Of a stretch of 64,000 bases of DNA, positions 22,900-36,089 are shown one piece after another. The notes beneath the pieces are model-generated. The model had not been told where the DNA came from. It did not search any database and worked only from the letters and a program-made list of their open reading frames with translations. The number at the start of each line of letters is the position of its first letter. The stretch's first letter is position 1. Made by a program: the position numbers and the translations under genes. Source of the stretch: Lepisosteus oculatus. Lineage: Eukaryota; Chordata; Actinopteri; Semionotiformes; Lepisosteidae. The stretch lies in NCBI RefSeq assembly GCF_040954835.1, contig NC_090718.1:14151532-14215531 (forward strand). The letters are read 5' to 3'.

Positions 22900-23686
22900 C
22901 TGCGATCTCAACTCGCTGCAGGGGCCGAGGGGGTTAACCGGGCCTGGGGGTGACGTCACCGTCACATGCTAGTCTGCTCACCCAGCCCGTAGCCTGCGGT
23001 AGCCCGGAGCCGGGGCTTTGTGGAAAAAATACGCGGAGCCGGTGAACGTTTTTAGCGAAGAATAACAATCATGTGATGGCGAAAAGGAAAATATAGCGGT
23101 AGAATTAAGCTTGCCGACCCCCTCAGGTGACTTTCCAGACCACGGTCATGGGACGAGATAAATTCATCATGGAAATTTGAGGCATTTTCTCCATAAGTCT
23201 TTTTTTTTTGGTGCTGGATAAAGGGAAGAGGACCAAGGACCTCCTCTTTGCTTTTTAAATGGCTATGCCGTTCTTCGTTTATTTATTGTAGCTGTGGATC
23301 GCCGCACAAATGGTGCAGTTGTGATCTCAGGTCTGCTTTGACACAAACAGCAGGGATTTTAAAACCGCCAAGGGAAAAGCCGGTGTTGAAACTTAAACGC
23401 TTTTGTTTACATCAACAACACTAAGTCGACACAGTTTGCCGTTACCAGTTTCTCCTTCCCGTGCAATTTTATTTACGCACAATATCAACTTAAAAGTTTT
23501 GTATCAAAACTAAATTACCTGTAAATTTCTGTGTTATTCCCTCTTTTCCTGGGCGAGCTTGTGCCTCATTGGTAACAATTTGCTTTTGGACTGTAAGGAT
23601 ACTGTGTTTCTACTGACGCGCTTAAATGTCACCGGGATGGTATTTTTTTCATTCTGAAGAAAACTGACAAAGCACATCGAGTGACA
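22900..23686 (+). promoter_or_regulatory. slc37a2 promoter region and 5' UTR
   Basis: The 22.9-23.06 kb stretch is clearly richer in GC and CpG than its surroundings and contains a full CRE palindrome, TGACGTCA (22951-22958), immediately before a second CRE-like half site (CGTCA). No TATA box stands out. Downstream sequence to 23686 is probably 5' UTR because it runs uninterrupted to the slc37a2 ATG, but the start site is not known. Confidence 0.55.
22951..22958. promoter_or_regulatory. Consensus cAMP response element TGACGTCA
   Basis: The perfect 8-bp palindrome bound by CREB/ATF factors lies in the GC-rich block about 730 bp upstream of the slc37a2 start codon. Site identity is seen directly; use in vivo is inferred. 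Confidence 0.5.
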
Positions 23687-26600
23687 ATGAGGTCTTCGCT
23701 GGCGCCTGGGATCAGGCTCATCACGTCTTTTTCAAGAGAGAGCTGGTAAGAGATCCTTTATATTTGAAGGAGGAAAGGTAATTATTGTCAGATTATCTTA
23801 ACTGGGGCTGCAAGGGGTTTATTGCAACGCCATAGAGCTAACAAGTACATTTTTTTTTACTGATAATTCGAAGATCTGCAGAACAAAACGTCATCCGTGC
23901 AGGTTTGATAAGGATTGGCTAAATCAATACCGCAAATCACTACTAACCGAGAGATTTCGTAAACATACACCCCCTGCTCCAAAACCAGCGTTGCAACACT
24001 GTTCCGCGCCCGAGAGATTGCAGTCGGGCTTTGGGTTGGTGCTGGAAATTGGATTACAATTAAATGCTTTTAAAATAAGTGAAGTAAACGCTGTTTTCAT
24101 AGTTTTTTTTATTGTAATTGTTTTACAAGTTATCAGCGTCAGACGAGGATGAATAAATGATACGAGATCTTTTGGATGTGAAAATGAAGTTCAAGCTATT
24201 ACTAATCTACTGTCGTAATACTTTACTCTGTTCAGTGCACGTCATGAATCACGAAGTCCCATCTCAGGGCATTTCTTCACAGTTACAGACAAGAGCAGAC
24301 CTGAGAACCTGCCGACGTCTGTAGATAAGATCTGTAAATCTTTGTGCGCCTCCAAGAAGACTTGACACTGTAACCCAGCGTAATTTCGAATATCTTTCCC
24401 GTAGAAGTATATAATACTTTAAGTTGAATATAGGCTGTGTTTAAGGTTCCCCATAGCACGGTGTAATACAAAGAACGCATCTGTTCGTCTCTCCTTGCTT
24501 ACTCTGCTCAGGCAGACTGGCACCTTGTTTCCAGAATTGAGCTGTGAAGAAAGCAGTGTGGGTCCCTCTCTTGGGACTGTAGCCGCAGAGTAAAGCCCAG
24601 CTCTGAGTGAGGAGAGGGCGGGAGGGTAGGATAGTACCAGCTTAAAGGGTGTTAGAACAGGTCTGGTTTATAAGCCAGGGCCTCCTGGTCTTGCAGGGGT
24701 GTCTTTGTAAGAGTTTCTGTCGGGGTGGAGTGGTTTGCCTCTCTCAGGAAGTCAAAAACAGGTCAACAACGCAGAAGAGCTTGGGTCTGTTCTGTTCGTC
24801 ACCTGCCTTCCTGTTATCTGAGGGGAAACCCACAGTGTGTGGACTGGCTCTGAGAGGGAGAGCTACTGAAGGCCACTCAAATACAGACTCCATGAGCACA
24901 GTGTCTCTGCTTGAGGCTTTTTTTGTTTTTCAGATTGATTTTTGTTTTAACCAAGCAGCAAAAAATAAATCTTTCTGAGGCCAGCTCGGTACTTAAGACA
25001 GCCACCTTATCAGTTTCCTCCCCACTAAACTTGCGACATACAGTACAAGGAGTATTCATTGCACTTAAAATATGAATGAATAGTTTTGTTTCAGTGCTAT
25101 GATAAAAAGCAAGCATGTATACAAGTTTATATCAACTTTAACCCCAGAACTGGGTTTTCAGCTTCATTGCATTTCCTGTAGCAGAAACCCTGCAGCGAAG
25201 GTGCAGATACGGCCAACTGCAGCGTGCTATCTGGTATTGGGTGACCTCACTCCTGTTGTGCGTGCAGCCCAGTTTGGTTTGGGGGTGGCATGTGACTTCA
25301 TCCAGGAGAGAAAAGACTTCAGTCTTTGCAAATGCTTTATATGTCGAGTAATATTTAAACTAAAGGCAAATCAAGTTTGGGATGCAAAAACTCAGCTGCT
25401 CTCTGTTGTCAGTCTGCCAGCATGTTGTTTTAACAAGTTGTCTTTCAACATTTTAAATGTACTGAAAGTCCCTTAATAACATAAGCAGTCCTGCTTTTAG
25501 GCAGGCATTCTTGTTTATAGCCCTAAGCCCAACGTTAGACTAGTACAATTGAAGAGCTGCTCTGTGAAATTTAGTCATGTAGAGGAAGGCATAGGAAAAA
25601 AAAAACTTCATTCCAGGCCTATTCATATCTTGTAACGTCTGCTGTTCAGCAGGTTGTTTATTGCTTGTGTTTTAAACAAGATCTTTATCATCGCTTTTCC
25701 CTGTTGCATTAGATAAATGTACAAATAGCATCGTCTTAGGTACTTTTATATAATCATGAAAACCACTATTTCCTGTTGTTAGTCTGTAGAGTAGAGACGT
25801 GAGATAGAAGTCTTAGTAGTACTTTGCTGTGCTTTATCGTTCTTTCGTAACTCAAAATGGAATAATTGCCTGGAGTTATGCTCTTCAGAAGAAGAAAAAA
25901 GTCCCATGAAGCCAAAGTGCAGCTTTAAACGCAGCTCTGAGGCCTGAGCAAATTTTTGACTAGTCCTGCAGCATTTGTGCAGTGTTTTTACAGTATAACT
26001 ATATTTCAGCTGTACGGAGTCCTGTATTTCCAGTACTTCCTGTCTGCCATACTGTCAGATAATTGCAAGAAATCCTATATCAGGTATGTGGAATTTAGCC
26101 TGCAGCAAGTGCAGTCTGCAAGCCACTGTGCAGTTTAATAACCCGTGAGCTGTGGCAGTGCACAGGCTTGGAAAGTTACTGCTGTTATTGATAGTGGATT
26201 TTGCATCCAGAAGTGTTAACACTTGTACTTTCACGTATAAATATCCCTGTATTGTGAGAGTGGCTTCATTTTAACACCCGTGAAGTCCTCCTTGTGCCCG
26301 AACCCCCAGCCGACCCACTTCGTGTCCCACTAGAGTATGAGGGATTGCTTTTTTCCTTTTGTGGATTTCAGACAGAGCAGCGTGAACAAAGCAGGTGCGA
26401 AAGGTTGCTGGAGTTTGACACGCCCTCTCCCCCTCTCTGTGCGCAGGTACCGCGGCTTCGCTCTGTTCCTGACGTTCCTCTTCTACACCAGCTACCACCT
26501 GTCCCGAAAGCCCATCAGCATCGTCAAGGTAACGAGGCCCCGCCGGACTAGCCCGCAGTTTCTTGGCCTTGTGAGAGACCAGCTCTAGGCGGGAGCAGCA

Positions 26601-29600
26601 GGGGCACTCCGAGAGCCGTTTCTTGCGTGCCGTGTCGCCGGGCTTAACTCCCCTTCTCTCCCCTTGTCCCTCAGAGCGAGCTCCACAGGAACTGCTCCTT
26701 TGTCATCCGTCCGCCAGACTTCAACGCCTCCAACAATGAGACGTGGTGCGACTGGGCGCCGTTCGGTAAGGCTGGCCTCCAACCCGCACCTCCTAACGCG
26801 GCATGACAGGGTGATTTCAGGCTGGTGTTGTGAGTGTCGTTCACCTGGTTACTGGGGGGCTCCCTCAGCAAGGCCGGGTGTGTCCTGAGAACTGCAGGCT
26901 TCAGCGTCTCCTGTTCCTTCTCCCCAGAAGTTTCCCTGACTTGACCTGGGTTTTTACTGTTCAGAATTTAGCGTCCAGCTCTGACCTTGCATTGAACGTC
27001 AGCATCCTCACCTATTGGTCCTGCTTGTAGTTTCCCACACATTTGTGCTGCCAATGGGCCCTGCCTCACAGCTCTGGGGGCCTGGTTTTAATTCTGGACC
27101 TAGGGTGCTGTCTATGTGAAGTTGTATGTTCTCGTGTCTGTGTGGGCTTCTCTGGGTGCTCTGGTTTCCTCCCACAGTCCAGAGATATACTGGAAGGTAA
27201 ACCGGGCTCTGGGAAGACTGGCCCTGGTGCGAGTGTGTGCATGTTTGTGTCTGTGTGCCCTGTGATGGACTGGCGTCCTGTGAAGCGGTCAGAAAATAGA
27301 TGGATGGTTTTTGCAGCTACCCCGTACCTCAGTATCAGTGGGCCATCCGTTGGAGTTTTTCTTGTAGCAGGTTTATTTCATTTTATTCAAGCATTTCACA
27401 GCTGTCCAAGCCCTCAGTGTTGCAGATTTTCTATAAAGATCGTCACGTGATGAGTAACCTCCCTTTCCCTTTTCCTCCCCCAGACCAGGACAACTACCAG
27501 AAGCTGTTCGGGGCTCTGGACAACTCCTTCCTGGTGGCCTACGCCATTGGGATGTTCATAAGGTATGGGGGGGAGGTGCTAAGAGAGTAGGGTGGAGAGC
27601 TCTTGCCCCCTGTGGGCTCTCAGTCCTTGCCCGGCGTGCAGCGGGCACTAGTGGTGTTGCCCCTGCGGGTGGCTGCGCTCGGCTTCACCCTGCCCATCTG
27701 TCTCCCCGGCAGCGGGATCTTCGGGGAGCGTCTGCCCCTGCGCTACTACCTCTCCTCGGGGATGCTCCTCAGCGGCTTCTTCACGGCCCTCTTCGGCCTG
27801 GGCTTCTACTGGAACATCCACAGCATCTGGTTCTACGTCTTCGCCCAGGTGAGGGTCTGGAGGCGAGGACGCCCACAGGGCTGGAGGGCCCTTGCCCCCC
27901 GCTGTCCAGCCCTGCGTCATGCACAGGCATCACGTGCTTGTGACGGCTTTGTGACGGCTGCCGCGACACAGGCTGGGTATCTGGATCGCACATCCTGCTC
28001 ATTTCCATGGTGCAGGGCCCTGCCTAGAGATGCAGTGGAGAAGTATGGAAAGGCTGTGTCGGTTTGCTTGCTCTCTTTAGCGAGAGGCGACGAGGGCGCG
28101 GTACAGGTCCTCATGCCTGCTGCCTCTCCCTCCAGGTGATGAACGGGCTGGTGCAGACGACCGGCTGGCCGGCAGTGGTGACCTGTGTGGGAAACTGGTT
28201 CGGAAAGGGGAAGTAAGTAAGAAGGAGCCCAGCTGAGTCAGCATCTCTCTCTCCGTCTCCGTGTCCATAAATGCTGCACGAGCAGGAGGCTGGTTTCGCA
28301 ACAGGGCCGGCCCAGGCTGTCGGGAACTCCGTGCTTCTCTTTTTCGGTCATCGGCAGTGTCGTCACCTCAGACACGTTTAAGACAGCCGTGGTGATTGCA
28401 GTGATTGAAGGAACAGTACTGTAAACACAGACCTCTGGAATTATTTTAGCGCAGTGGCACTGTCTGTGTCAGTACAAGTACTTGGGCTGCGTATTTGACA
28501 CAAACTAATTTTATTAAAATAGAAAATATGAAAACCCGTCTCTGAAGCCAATGAAGTAAATTACAGATTAAAAATGTAATTATTTTAAATTCCCAATTTT
28601 TCAGTACACACAACAGATTTCCAGGGTCTTCTGGCATACCACCTGGGGGCACTCCACATACCACCAGTGGTACGCGTACCACAGTTTGAGAACCACTGTT
28701 ATATAGCGATAGCACAGAAATAGCACTACTGGTCTTTGGCAGGCAAAAAGAGAAGGTAGCTCACCTCACACCTGTCCCATGCCGTTTCCTGCTCACCTAT
28801 AATTTTGGAGTTAAATTGTGCATGCTGGAAAACCCTCAAGGAGCTGTTCAGTGAGCTTCTTCTGATATCTGGCAGGTGGCATGGGCCCTGTCTCCCTAGG
28901 GGATAGTGAAGAAGAAACGTTCAGGGGATAAGCAGCTCTGCCTTTTACTTTGTCTGCAGGCGAGGGCTGATCATGGGCATCTGGAACTCTCACACATCCG
29001 TGGGCAACATTTTGGGGTCCTTGATTGCAGGGGTCTTTGTGTCCTCAGCCTGGGGGATGTCCTTCATCGTGCCTGGCATCATCATCGGCTTCATGGGCCT
29101 GGTCTGCTTCTTCTTCCTGGTGGAAAGTGAGTTCTCCTCAATATCCTGTCTGCATCCCGGCACCCTTAGACCGTCTACCCTTAGGGATTTTGCTTCTAAA
29201 CAAATGGAATGGAAACCTGGAATGTCTCCAGGGAACTCCTTGTTCCTGCATGAATGAGAGTTTTTGTAACCAGAAAACATTACAGTAAAGTTGCATAACT
29301 AGAAACTTAGGTTTGTGATGTACTGTCTGAACTTTTTTCCGGTACTATAAAACTAAACTTTTCAACCCTTTTACATCTTGTTAAATGTTGTGACCAACGT
29401 TTAGTTTAGGTCCAGTTATGACACTTTGAAATATCTGTGCGACCGGCAATGGAAATCCGTTTTATTATTTCTAATACCTGTTTGTCTTGTTCATTTCCAG
29501 AGCCCGAGGATGTGAATTGTGACCCTCCTCAGCATCATGTGAGTGTTGAGAGAGCGTCACTCGTCTGAGGGCGTCGTCGTGTGTGACAATAAAAGGGCGA

Positions 29601-32600
29601 TGGCAGCAGTTTTTCACTTTGATTCTCAAGAGCGCTAACTGACCTCCAGTTGAAGTCATTCCAAGGGCGATGTCGTTTGGTTGGAAGCTGTGACGAAAAC
29701 CACTTTAACTGTAAAAGTTTGACTTGTTCCTTTGAAGTACCAGACATACACTCTTTAACTTTCCTTGAGGTGCTGACCCAAAGATGGAGAACGTGCTTTT
29801 ACAAAGTCCTTTGGTTTGTCTGTGTTTACCCAGGACAGCCCAGAGCAGGAGCCGCTGCTTCAGAGCTGCTGCAGCAATGAAGAGATTTTCGGGAGCCCAA
29901 CACATAGCCCAGTGAACGGGCCAGTCACCCCCGAATCCACGTACGAGGAGCCAGAGGCTATCAGCTTCATGGGTGCACTCAGAATTCCAGTGAGTCGGCT
30001 CTCCCGGGACCTGCACAGTGCTGGTTTCATTCTATATGCAAAAACGGGTGAAACATTAATCATGTTATTTAGGTAGTTTGAGGGCAGCACAGTGGCGCAG
30101 TGGGTAGCATTGATGCCTTGTAGCACTGGGGTCCTGGGTTCAATTCCTGGGGTGCTGTCTGAATGGAGTTTGTATGTTCTCCCCCTGTTTGTGTGGGTTT
30201 CCTCTGGGTGCTCCAGTTCCCCACCCCCACCCCCACAGTTCAGAAGTACACTGGTAGGTTAATTCACTTCTAAGAAAATTGTACCTGGTGGGTGTGTCTG
30301 CCCTGTGATGGACTGGCGTCCCGTCCAGGATGTACCCCGCCTCGCGTCCGTTACTTGCCAGGAAAGGCTCCGGCACCCCCGGCAATCCTGAATTGGATAA
30401 AGTGGTACAAAAGTGGAAGGATGGCTAGTTAGTCTAATCTCTTGTAGAAGAGAAGGGACACCCGCTGATATGGTGGCTTTTCCTCAGAAGCAGATGAAAC
30501 CAGTAACGCCACAGAATGAGACCAAGTCTCCAGCTCTTCATCTTGTCACTGTGTGCATTTTAGTGATCACCGTGGTTTGGGCAGGTTCTGTCGATTAACT
30601 TTTGATCAGTTTCTCGAGCCTGCGTGATTTGTTAAAGACTGGCTGGAAAGGTAATCTTTCGTTCTTAATAGGCGCTACACCACTGATAGCTGCAGTGTGA
30701 CGTTTTCTGTTCTTGTATTTCCAGGGGGTGGTGGAGTTTTCCTTGTGTCTGCTGTTCGCCAAGCTGGTCAGCTACACTTTCCTCTACTGGCTGCCCCTCT
30801 ACATTGCTAACGTTGGTAAGGACAGCTTGCAGAGTGAGATCTGACTGTTTCTTCATGATCAGCAGAAGAAAAGTTTCTTGTTTAACTGGAAGAAAACGGC
30901 AGTAGCTCACGGTACCCATCGTCTCATTCCAGCTCACTTTGAAGCCAAGGCTGCAGGAGACATGTCCACACTGTTTGACGTGGGAGGAATTCTGGGTAAG
31001 CTGTTGTGCAACGGCAGAAGTTCCTGCAAATCTGTGCTGTATCTCACCTGGTTATCCTGTATCATGCTGTATCTCTCCCAGCATGTACCCGTGTCTTGTG
31101 GGTTTGAATATTAATTAAATCTTGTAGTAATAACAATATTAATTTAGCTCTAGCCACAATCATAATTCATACTGACTGTCTTTAAAAGACAACGTTACCC
31201 TGAAAGGTGGTTTTTGTTTGATATATGCATAGTGTGAGTACGTTATATGCTAAAAAAGCTTTACTAATTTGGGTTTGGTTTAAAAAAGGCCACTTGGAAA
31301 CCCTTTTTTCTGAATGGAAGAAGATTTCTCGCTGACGTCATGTTTCTCTTTCAAAAGCTTAAACGTCCCAAGCTGTCTCCAGTGGTTGTCTTAACTGTGA
31401 GCTCTGTGGGTGCCGTCCCGCCCCTCTGTGAAGACCCTAGAGGACGGGGTAGCTCGGCTCGTGCCTGCCCCCACCTCGAGGTTTCAGAGGGTCTGTTCCT
31501 GTTTCCACAGGGGGCATCTTGGCCGGCGTCGTCTCGGACTACACGGGGGGTCGGGCCACGACCTGCTGTGTCATGCTCATCGTGGCCGCGCCCATGGTGA
31601 GTCATGTTGAGAGCTGCGCTGCCGCGGCTCGCCCGCAAATAAGCTCCTGTCGAGCAGCCGAGAGGCCTGCTGACATCCTGATGGCCTTGTCCGGATATAT
31701 TCCCTGTGTGTTGCTGGTCTGTTCAGGGCGCAGTGTGAAATACGCAGATGAGATGTATCTGCCTCTTCTTAAAATAGAGCTCTGGTCTTGACACAGGTAT
31801 TTAGTTACCATGTTTGATTTTTCCCAGGTTTCTCTGTTGATATCTCATTCTCCTTGTCAAATTGGCCCTGTCCTTCAGGAAAGAGAACAGTCTGAGGGAT
31901 TGACTTTCCTCTGCTTTTGGAACCATATGAGAGCCTTAGCTTGGAGCTGCTGTCAGTCTGTATTCTCCTAAATAGAACTGTAGATGTAGCTTGTCTATTG
32001 ACAAAAAATATAAGATTTAAAAGTTCAGCACTTTGAAATTTCTGTTGCTAAGGGCTGGCAAGAATGTAAGTTTCCTTCTTTATTTCTTCCAGTTATTCCT
32101 GTACAATCATGTGGGACAGAATGGTCTGGGGACAACAATAGGTAAGAGACTAGTTCGTGTGACAAAGACTTTGCGTCCTTAAAAAAACACGGTCTTCTCA
32201 TTTCTCACCTCGGATGTCTGTAACTGTGAGTTCAGGACAGGACTGCGTTGTCGCCTTCTTGTTTAGCCACAGCCAAGTGGGACTCTGTGCTAGTGAATTC
32301 GTTCGTGTTTTTTGGGTCTTTTCTTTTGGTAGCAAAAGAAAAGATTGTTCCGGCAGTTGATGGAAAGGCGGGTTTGCTCAGAGGCTAGCCAGTCTCTTGG
32401 TCTGGTTTCTACAAGCGCCACCGAGTCTGGTGCTCCGCTGTGAGAACAGCGACGCCTAGTGGTGCGCCTGAGGGCGCTGGAGGTCGTTCCTCGTACCTCC
32501 GTTCGTGTGCAGCTGCAGTGTCCCCCACCCAGAGCCGTCTTGTTTCCGTCATGCGAGGGAGACTGAGTACTGGCATGGCGATCTTTCTTGCTGTGAGCTG

Positions 32601-35449
32601 CGGTGCTGCAGTGGTGTCAGTATGAAAGTGTGTCCTTCTGCAGGGATGCTGATGCTGTGTGGTGGGCTGGTGAACGGCCCCTATGCCCTGATCACCACTG
32701 CCGTGTCCGCGGACCTGGTGAGTTCTGCTGATAAAGGGCACTACCTTGATGCATCACTGTTTTTTTTTTCTTGCCTGCAATATCTATAGAGATGTGCATT
32801 TTGTTGACCAGAAATATTTCTTATACAGTATCTCTCCTGAAAGGAAAAGTTCAGGTGCTCTACTTCACAAGAGAACCACCTGAGTGATTTTATAAATACG
32901 GAGGAAGAATGAAAAGATAATGTGGCATTCTCTGCAAGCAATCCAAGTTAGAAGTGATTCACCACAAAGAAAAGAAATTTTATAGAAGTGGGTTTACAAA
33001 GAGGATTACAACAGTTGACAGAGTCAAAAAATCCAGCACTCTGGCAGCCACAGATGATTAACAGTGGCTTGTGAAGGAAAAGCACACTTAAAAGTGTCCC
33101 GTCCTGACTGCATTCCTGCATTCAGCTCAGACAGCGATGGCTTCACTTAACCACTGTTAGATGCTCAGTTTCTTTCTTTACTTTCTCCTCCAGGGAACTC
33201 ATGAAAGCCTGAGAGGGAACTCCAAAGCATTGTCGACGGTAACCGCTATCATCGATGGAACTGGTTCCATAGGTCAGTGGATTTTGCATTGGCACAAAGG
33301 GCTGAATATCGCAAATTTAATACCCTTCGTTCGCAGGGACACAGGCCTACAACTTGGGTTTCATTTCTGACTGTCATTGTCGCTCACTGGATTGAGGGCT
33401 GCTTGAATTGTAGGCTGTTTGCCTCAGTGTGTTCCTCTGCTTTGTGGCTTAGCTTTCAGTTTCAGAGACACTTCAGTCAGCTGTCTGAAGTGTCCCTGTG
33501 TTTCACCAGTTTCATGGAGCTGACCTGCTGGCTGTATCTGCACCCAGGTGAAACTGCTGGCTTACTTGAGTTCTCTGAGGCAGGTGGAGTTAAGGTTGTT
33601 GTGCTTGTTGGATAAACAGCGTTTATTTTAAAATAAAGTTGAGCATAACACAGGAAAAGGGATTTTTTATCTGCTGGAAAGTTACAAGCTTATTCTTGTT
33701 TAATTGCTTCTGAATGGGCAAGTTGCCCAGAAGTCAGAACCAGGATGTCGTTTCAAAGGGAACTGTTTGTTTGTGATCTGTTGATATATTGCAGCGCTGA
33801 ACTGAAATGCAGTTCCCTTGTTTTACTGCAGGAGCTGCTCTGGGACCTCTGTTAGCAGGACTGATCTCTCCTACCGGCTGGAACAACGTGTTCTACATGT
33901 TAATTACTGCCGATATCTTGGCCTGCCTGGTAGGTTACTAGAGTGTGCTGCTCCATCTTTTCTCTGAGGGTAAAGTGTTTTAAATAATCAGGGCATTGGG
34001 AAGGGCTAAAATCGAGAACTGTTCCGTTAGGAAGTTGTTCTTGATGTGTATCGGAGCCCCACAGGTCAGCTTTCCCCTACAGAGAGGTAGTTGTGTGAAG
34101 CTGTGCTAATAGTATGTTGTGTATTCATTTCCTTTGTGATCATATTTGATATGAGAACTTGCATTGACAGGTATTTGCACCTGTTTATCCATCTGCATAT
34201 TTTACTGTACCAATCTGAGTGACAGCACCTTGCTCACAGGTACAGCAGCGGTGCCACTTGAGATCTAACCCTTTCAGTGATGCATACCGAGCGCTGACCA
34301 CACCTCCTCAGTGCTGCCCAGTGTTTTTGTATCGATAAGTACTAAAACATCGCTCTCTTTCCAGCTGCTCAGTAGACTCGTGTTCAAGGAGGTGAGAGGC
34401 TGGTGTGGCAGCAACGCGAGACAGAGAGGGTAAGTTTCTCCTGCCATCTGTCTGGGGAATTTGGGGTTCAGACCTTTCATAAGATCGTTGGCAGGGTTCA
34501 CACTGGCAGTGTTGCAGAGGAATGTTTTTTTTACAGACCGTATTGCTGTAGAATTTACATGGTTTCTCCACAATTCACATGCATGCAATTTGCATGTAAA
34601 TGTTACTCCTTTGGCATATTCAAGTGAGGGGCCATTTGAATATTTTAAAAGTAACATCCACTGAATGCAGGCTTGTATTCCCCTTAACCTGGTTGGTTGA
34701 ACAGTAACAAAAACCGTTTACTTTTTTAACTTATTGTTACTGTAACGTTTTTTAAACCTTGTTTGCAATTTTGAGATAAGCCATGAAAACGTGTTTTTCA
34801 CTGAAAATCCGTACTGTACTGACAAGGGAAAACTCTGCTGCTATCTGAAACTGTACCACCAAGACTTTTACAACATCTGTAAAGCCCCTTCACATCCATT
34901 GCTGTTTTTAACCTGTCGGTCAGTCTTGGCCTCTGCAGATTAAGAAAAGTTAACATCAGTTATCCTTCTAAGGCGAATAAATAAAATGACTTCACTTTTT
35001 TGATAAAGGAAACTGAACCTATGTCATACTAGTACAGTGCCCAGAAATAGAACATTTCAGTCTGAGCAATTATCCAGGTTCTGTTTATAGAAGCTCTCTA
35101 ATCAGCCTGGCGAGGGAAAGAGTTTGAACAACCTGTGCTTTACATGGAGAGAGGGGCAAAATCAGCGCCATTAGAGCCGACCAACAATGGAAACATAGGT
35201 TACCGGTTTAAAAATAGAGATGCCTCCCTTTCAGCTTGAGCTACAGACTCCACATTTCAAAATAGGAACATTTAATAGACGGGGCTCTGGATCGAGAGTG
35301 AGGCACAAGTTTCACAGAATGAGTCGCCTGTCCTCCGTCTCAGGGTGGGTAGGAACCCCCAGACTGATTTTTTTTGGAGAAACAAAAATACAAAGTAGTA
35401 GCTTTTCTCTCCCCCCCCATTTATTTCTCGTAGGTTTAAAGAAATCTGA
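23687..35449 (+). CDS. slc37a2: Glucose-6-phosphate/phosphate exchanger SLC37A2
   Basis: Eighteen coding exons join in frame to 1506 nt, 501 aa: 23687-23745, 26447-26528, 26675-26765, 27484-27562, 27713-27848, 28136-28212, 28960-29126, 29501-29538, 29834-29989, 30725-30815, 30933-30995, 31511-31596, 32093-32141, 32644-32717, 33194-33272, 33832-33929, 34365-34429 and 35434-35449. The length equals that of mammalian SLC37A2. The product is a 12-helix major facilitator family antiporter that exchanges sugar phosphate for phosphate, mainly at the ER membrane. Visible signatures are SYHLSRKPISIVK after helix 1, a lumenal loop with sequons NCS, NAS and NET, GERLPLRYYL, TTGWPAVVTCVGNWFGKGK, IMGIWNSHTSVGNILGS, an acidic cytoplasmic loop in exons 8-9, and STVTAIIDGTGSIGAALGP. 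The start MRSSLAPG, the CDPPQHH loop and the 3' end match SLC37A2 better than SLC37A1. The last coding exon holds only 16 coding bases (end GFKEI). Confidence 0.95.
27050..27310 (+). repeat. tRNA-derived SINE in slc37a2 intron 3
   Basis: The copy contains 'cctcccacagtccagaga', then 'tgccctgtgatggactggcgtcc' and 'atggatgg', in the same order as the 30.08 kb copy. The box A/box B head is degenerate. Confidence 0.6.
28453..28698. mobile_element. Possible hAT-type non-autonomous DNA element
   Basis: The right end reads GAGAACCACTG and the left end CAGTGGCACTG, giving short imperfect terminal inverted repeats of the CAGTGG type seen in hAT elements. An 8-bp target duplication is not exact. The internal part has no coding signal. 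It lies in slc37a2 intron 6. Confidence 0.35.
30083..30425 (+). mobile_element. tRNA-derived SINE, best-preserved copy
   Basis: RNA polymerase III promoter boxes are visible: box A TGGCGCAGTGGGTAGC at 30093-30108 and box B GGTTCAATTCC at 30137-30147, a normal tRNA-like spacing of about 30-40 bp. The body carries 'gtttgtatgttctccccc' and 'gtgatggactggcgtcccgt', ending near 'gtggaaggatgg'. It lies in slc37a2 intron 9. Related copies are at 1.5, 3.4, 27.1 and 51.1 kb. Confidence 0.75.
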
Positions 35450-36083
35450 TGGCTGGATCAGTGGAGGAATAAGCTTCGCTAACTCACACGGAACAATGAA
35501 ACGACAGCAAAAAAAGAACATGTGGGAAAATAAAGGGACCGGGGAGGCATCTACTGTAGCTTTGATGCCAGCCCCTTCTCTACAGGATATCCTTTGAGGT
35601 ACAGAGGACAAGCAGATAAATGACCAAATAAGGGACTTTCATCACTCAGCTGGGGCGAAAAAACATCAATGGTACAAAGAGAAGACGGGATGAGATTAAA
35701 GGAGCCAAAGAAGAAACCATCAATATTGTCATCCCCCAGTTGTCAGGGACTGTCCACGTGGTGACAAAGCTTTCCTAATTAACACTTGAGTGCTCTAATG
35801 ACTAATGTCTCTCTGATCTCGCCTTGTATTTCTTTTATCATTAAAATTGTACTAAAAATGTGTTTCTCTGTCTCTTGATTAATCCGCGCAGTCAGCCCTG
35901 TTTTCGGAAGGTGAAATGCATTCATTGCTTGTGTAGATAACCCACCGCTCTGCCTCTCTGGCTCTGGCTTCAGAACCTGTCCAGGAACAGGAAGCCAGGG
36001 CGCAGGACGTGTGTGGTGGTGGCACCCCGTCCAGTATTCTTGTAGAATCACTGGGGTTTGTCCCGAAAGAACTGTCCTGTTCT

Positions 36084-36089
36084 AATAAA
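36084..36089 (+). terminator. Candidate polyadenylation signal AATAAA for slc37a2
   Basis: First AATAAA after the slc37a2 stop at 35449 that would give a 3' UTR of about 650 bp. A variant ATTAAA at 35840-35845 is an alternative. The cleavage site itself is not identifiable. Confidence 0.35.

Noticed and set aside
27603-28139. 178-aa open frame on the + strand as a separate protein
   Set aside because: Its middle is slc37a2 exon 5 and the remainder is intron read-through past good splice sites.
30093-30147. A tRNA gene
   Set aside because: Box A and box B are present, but the cloverleaf stems do not form and the sequence is the head of a repeated SINE.
23687-35449. Assignment to SLC37A1 because a PDE9 gene lies next door
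   Set aside because: The N-terminus, lumenal loop, CDPPQHH region and C-terminal tail fit SLC37A2, and ccdc15 on the other side also fits the SLC37A2 neighbourhood.
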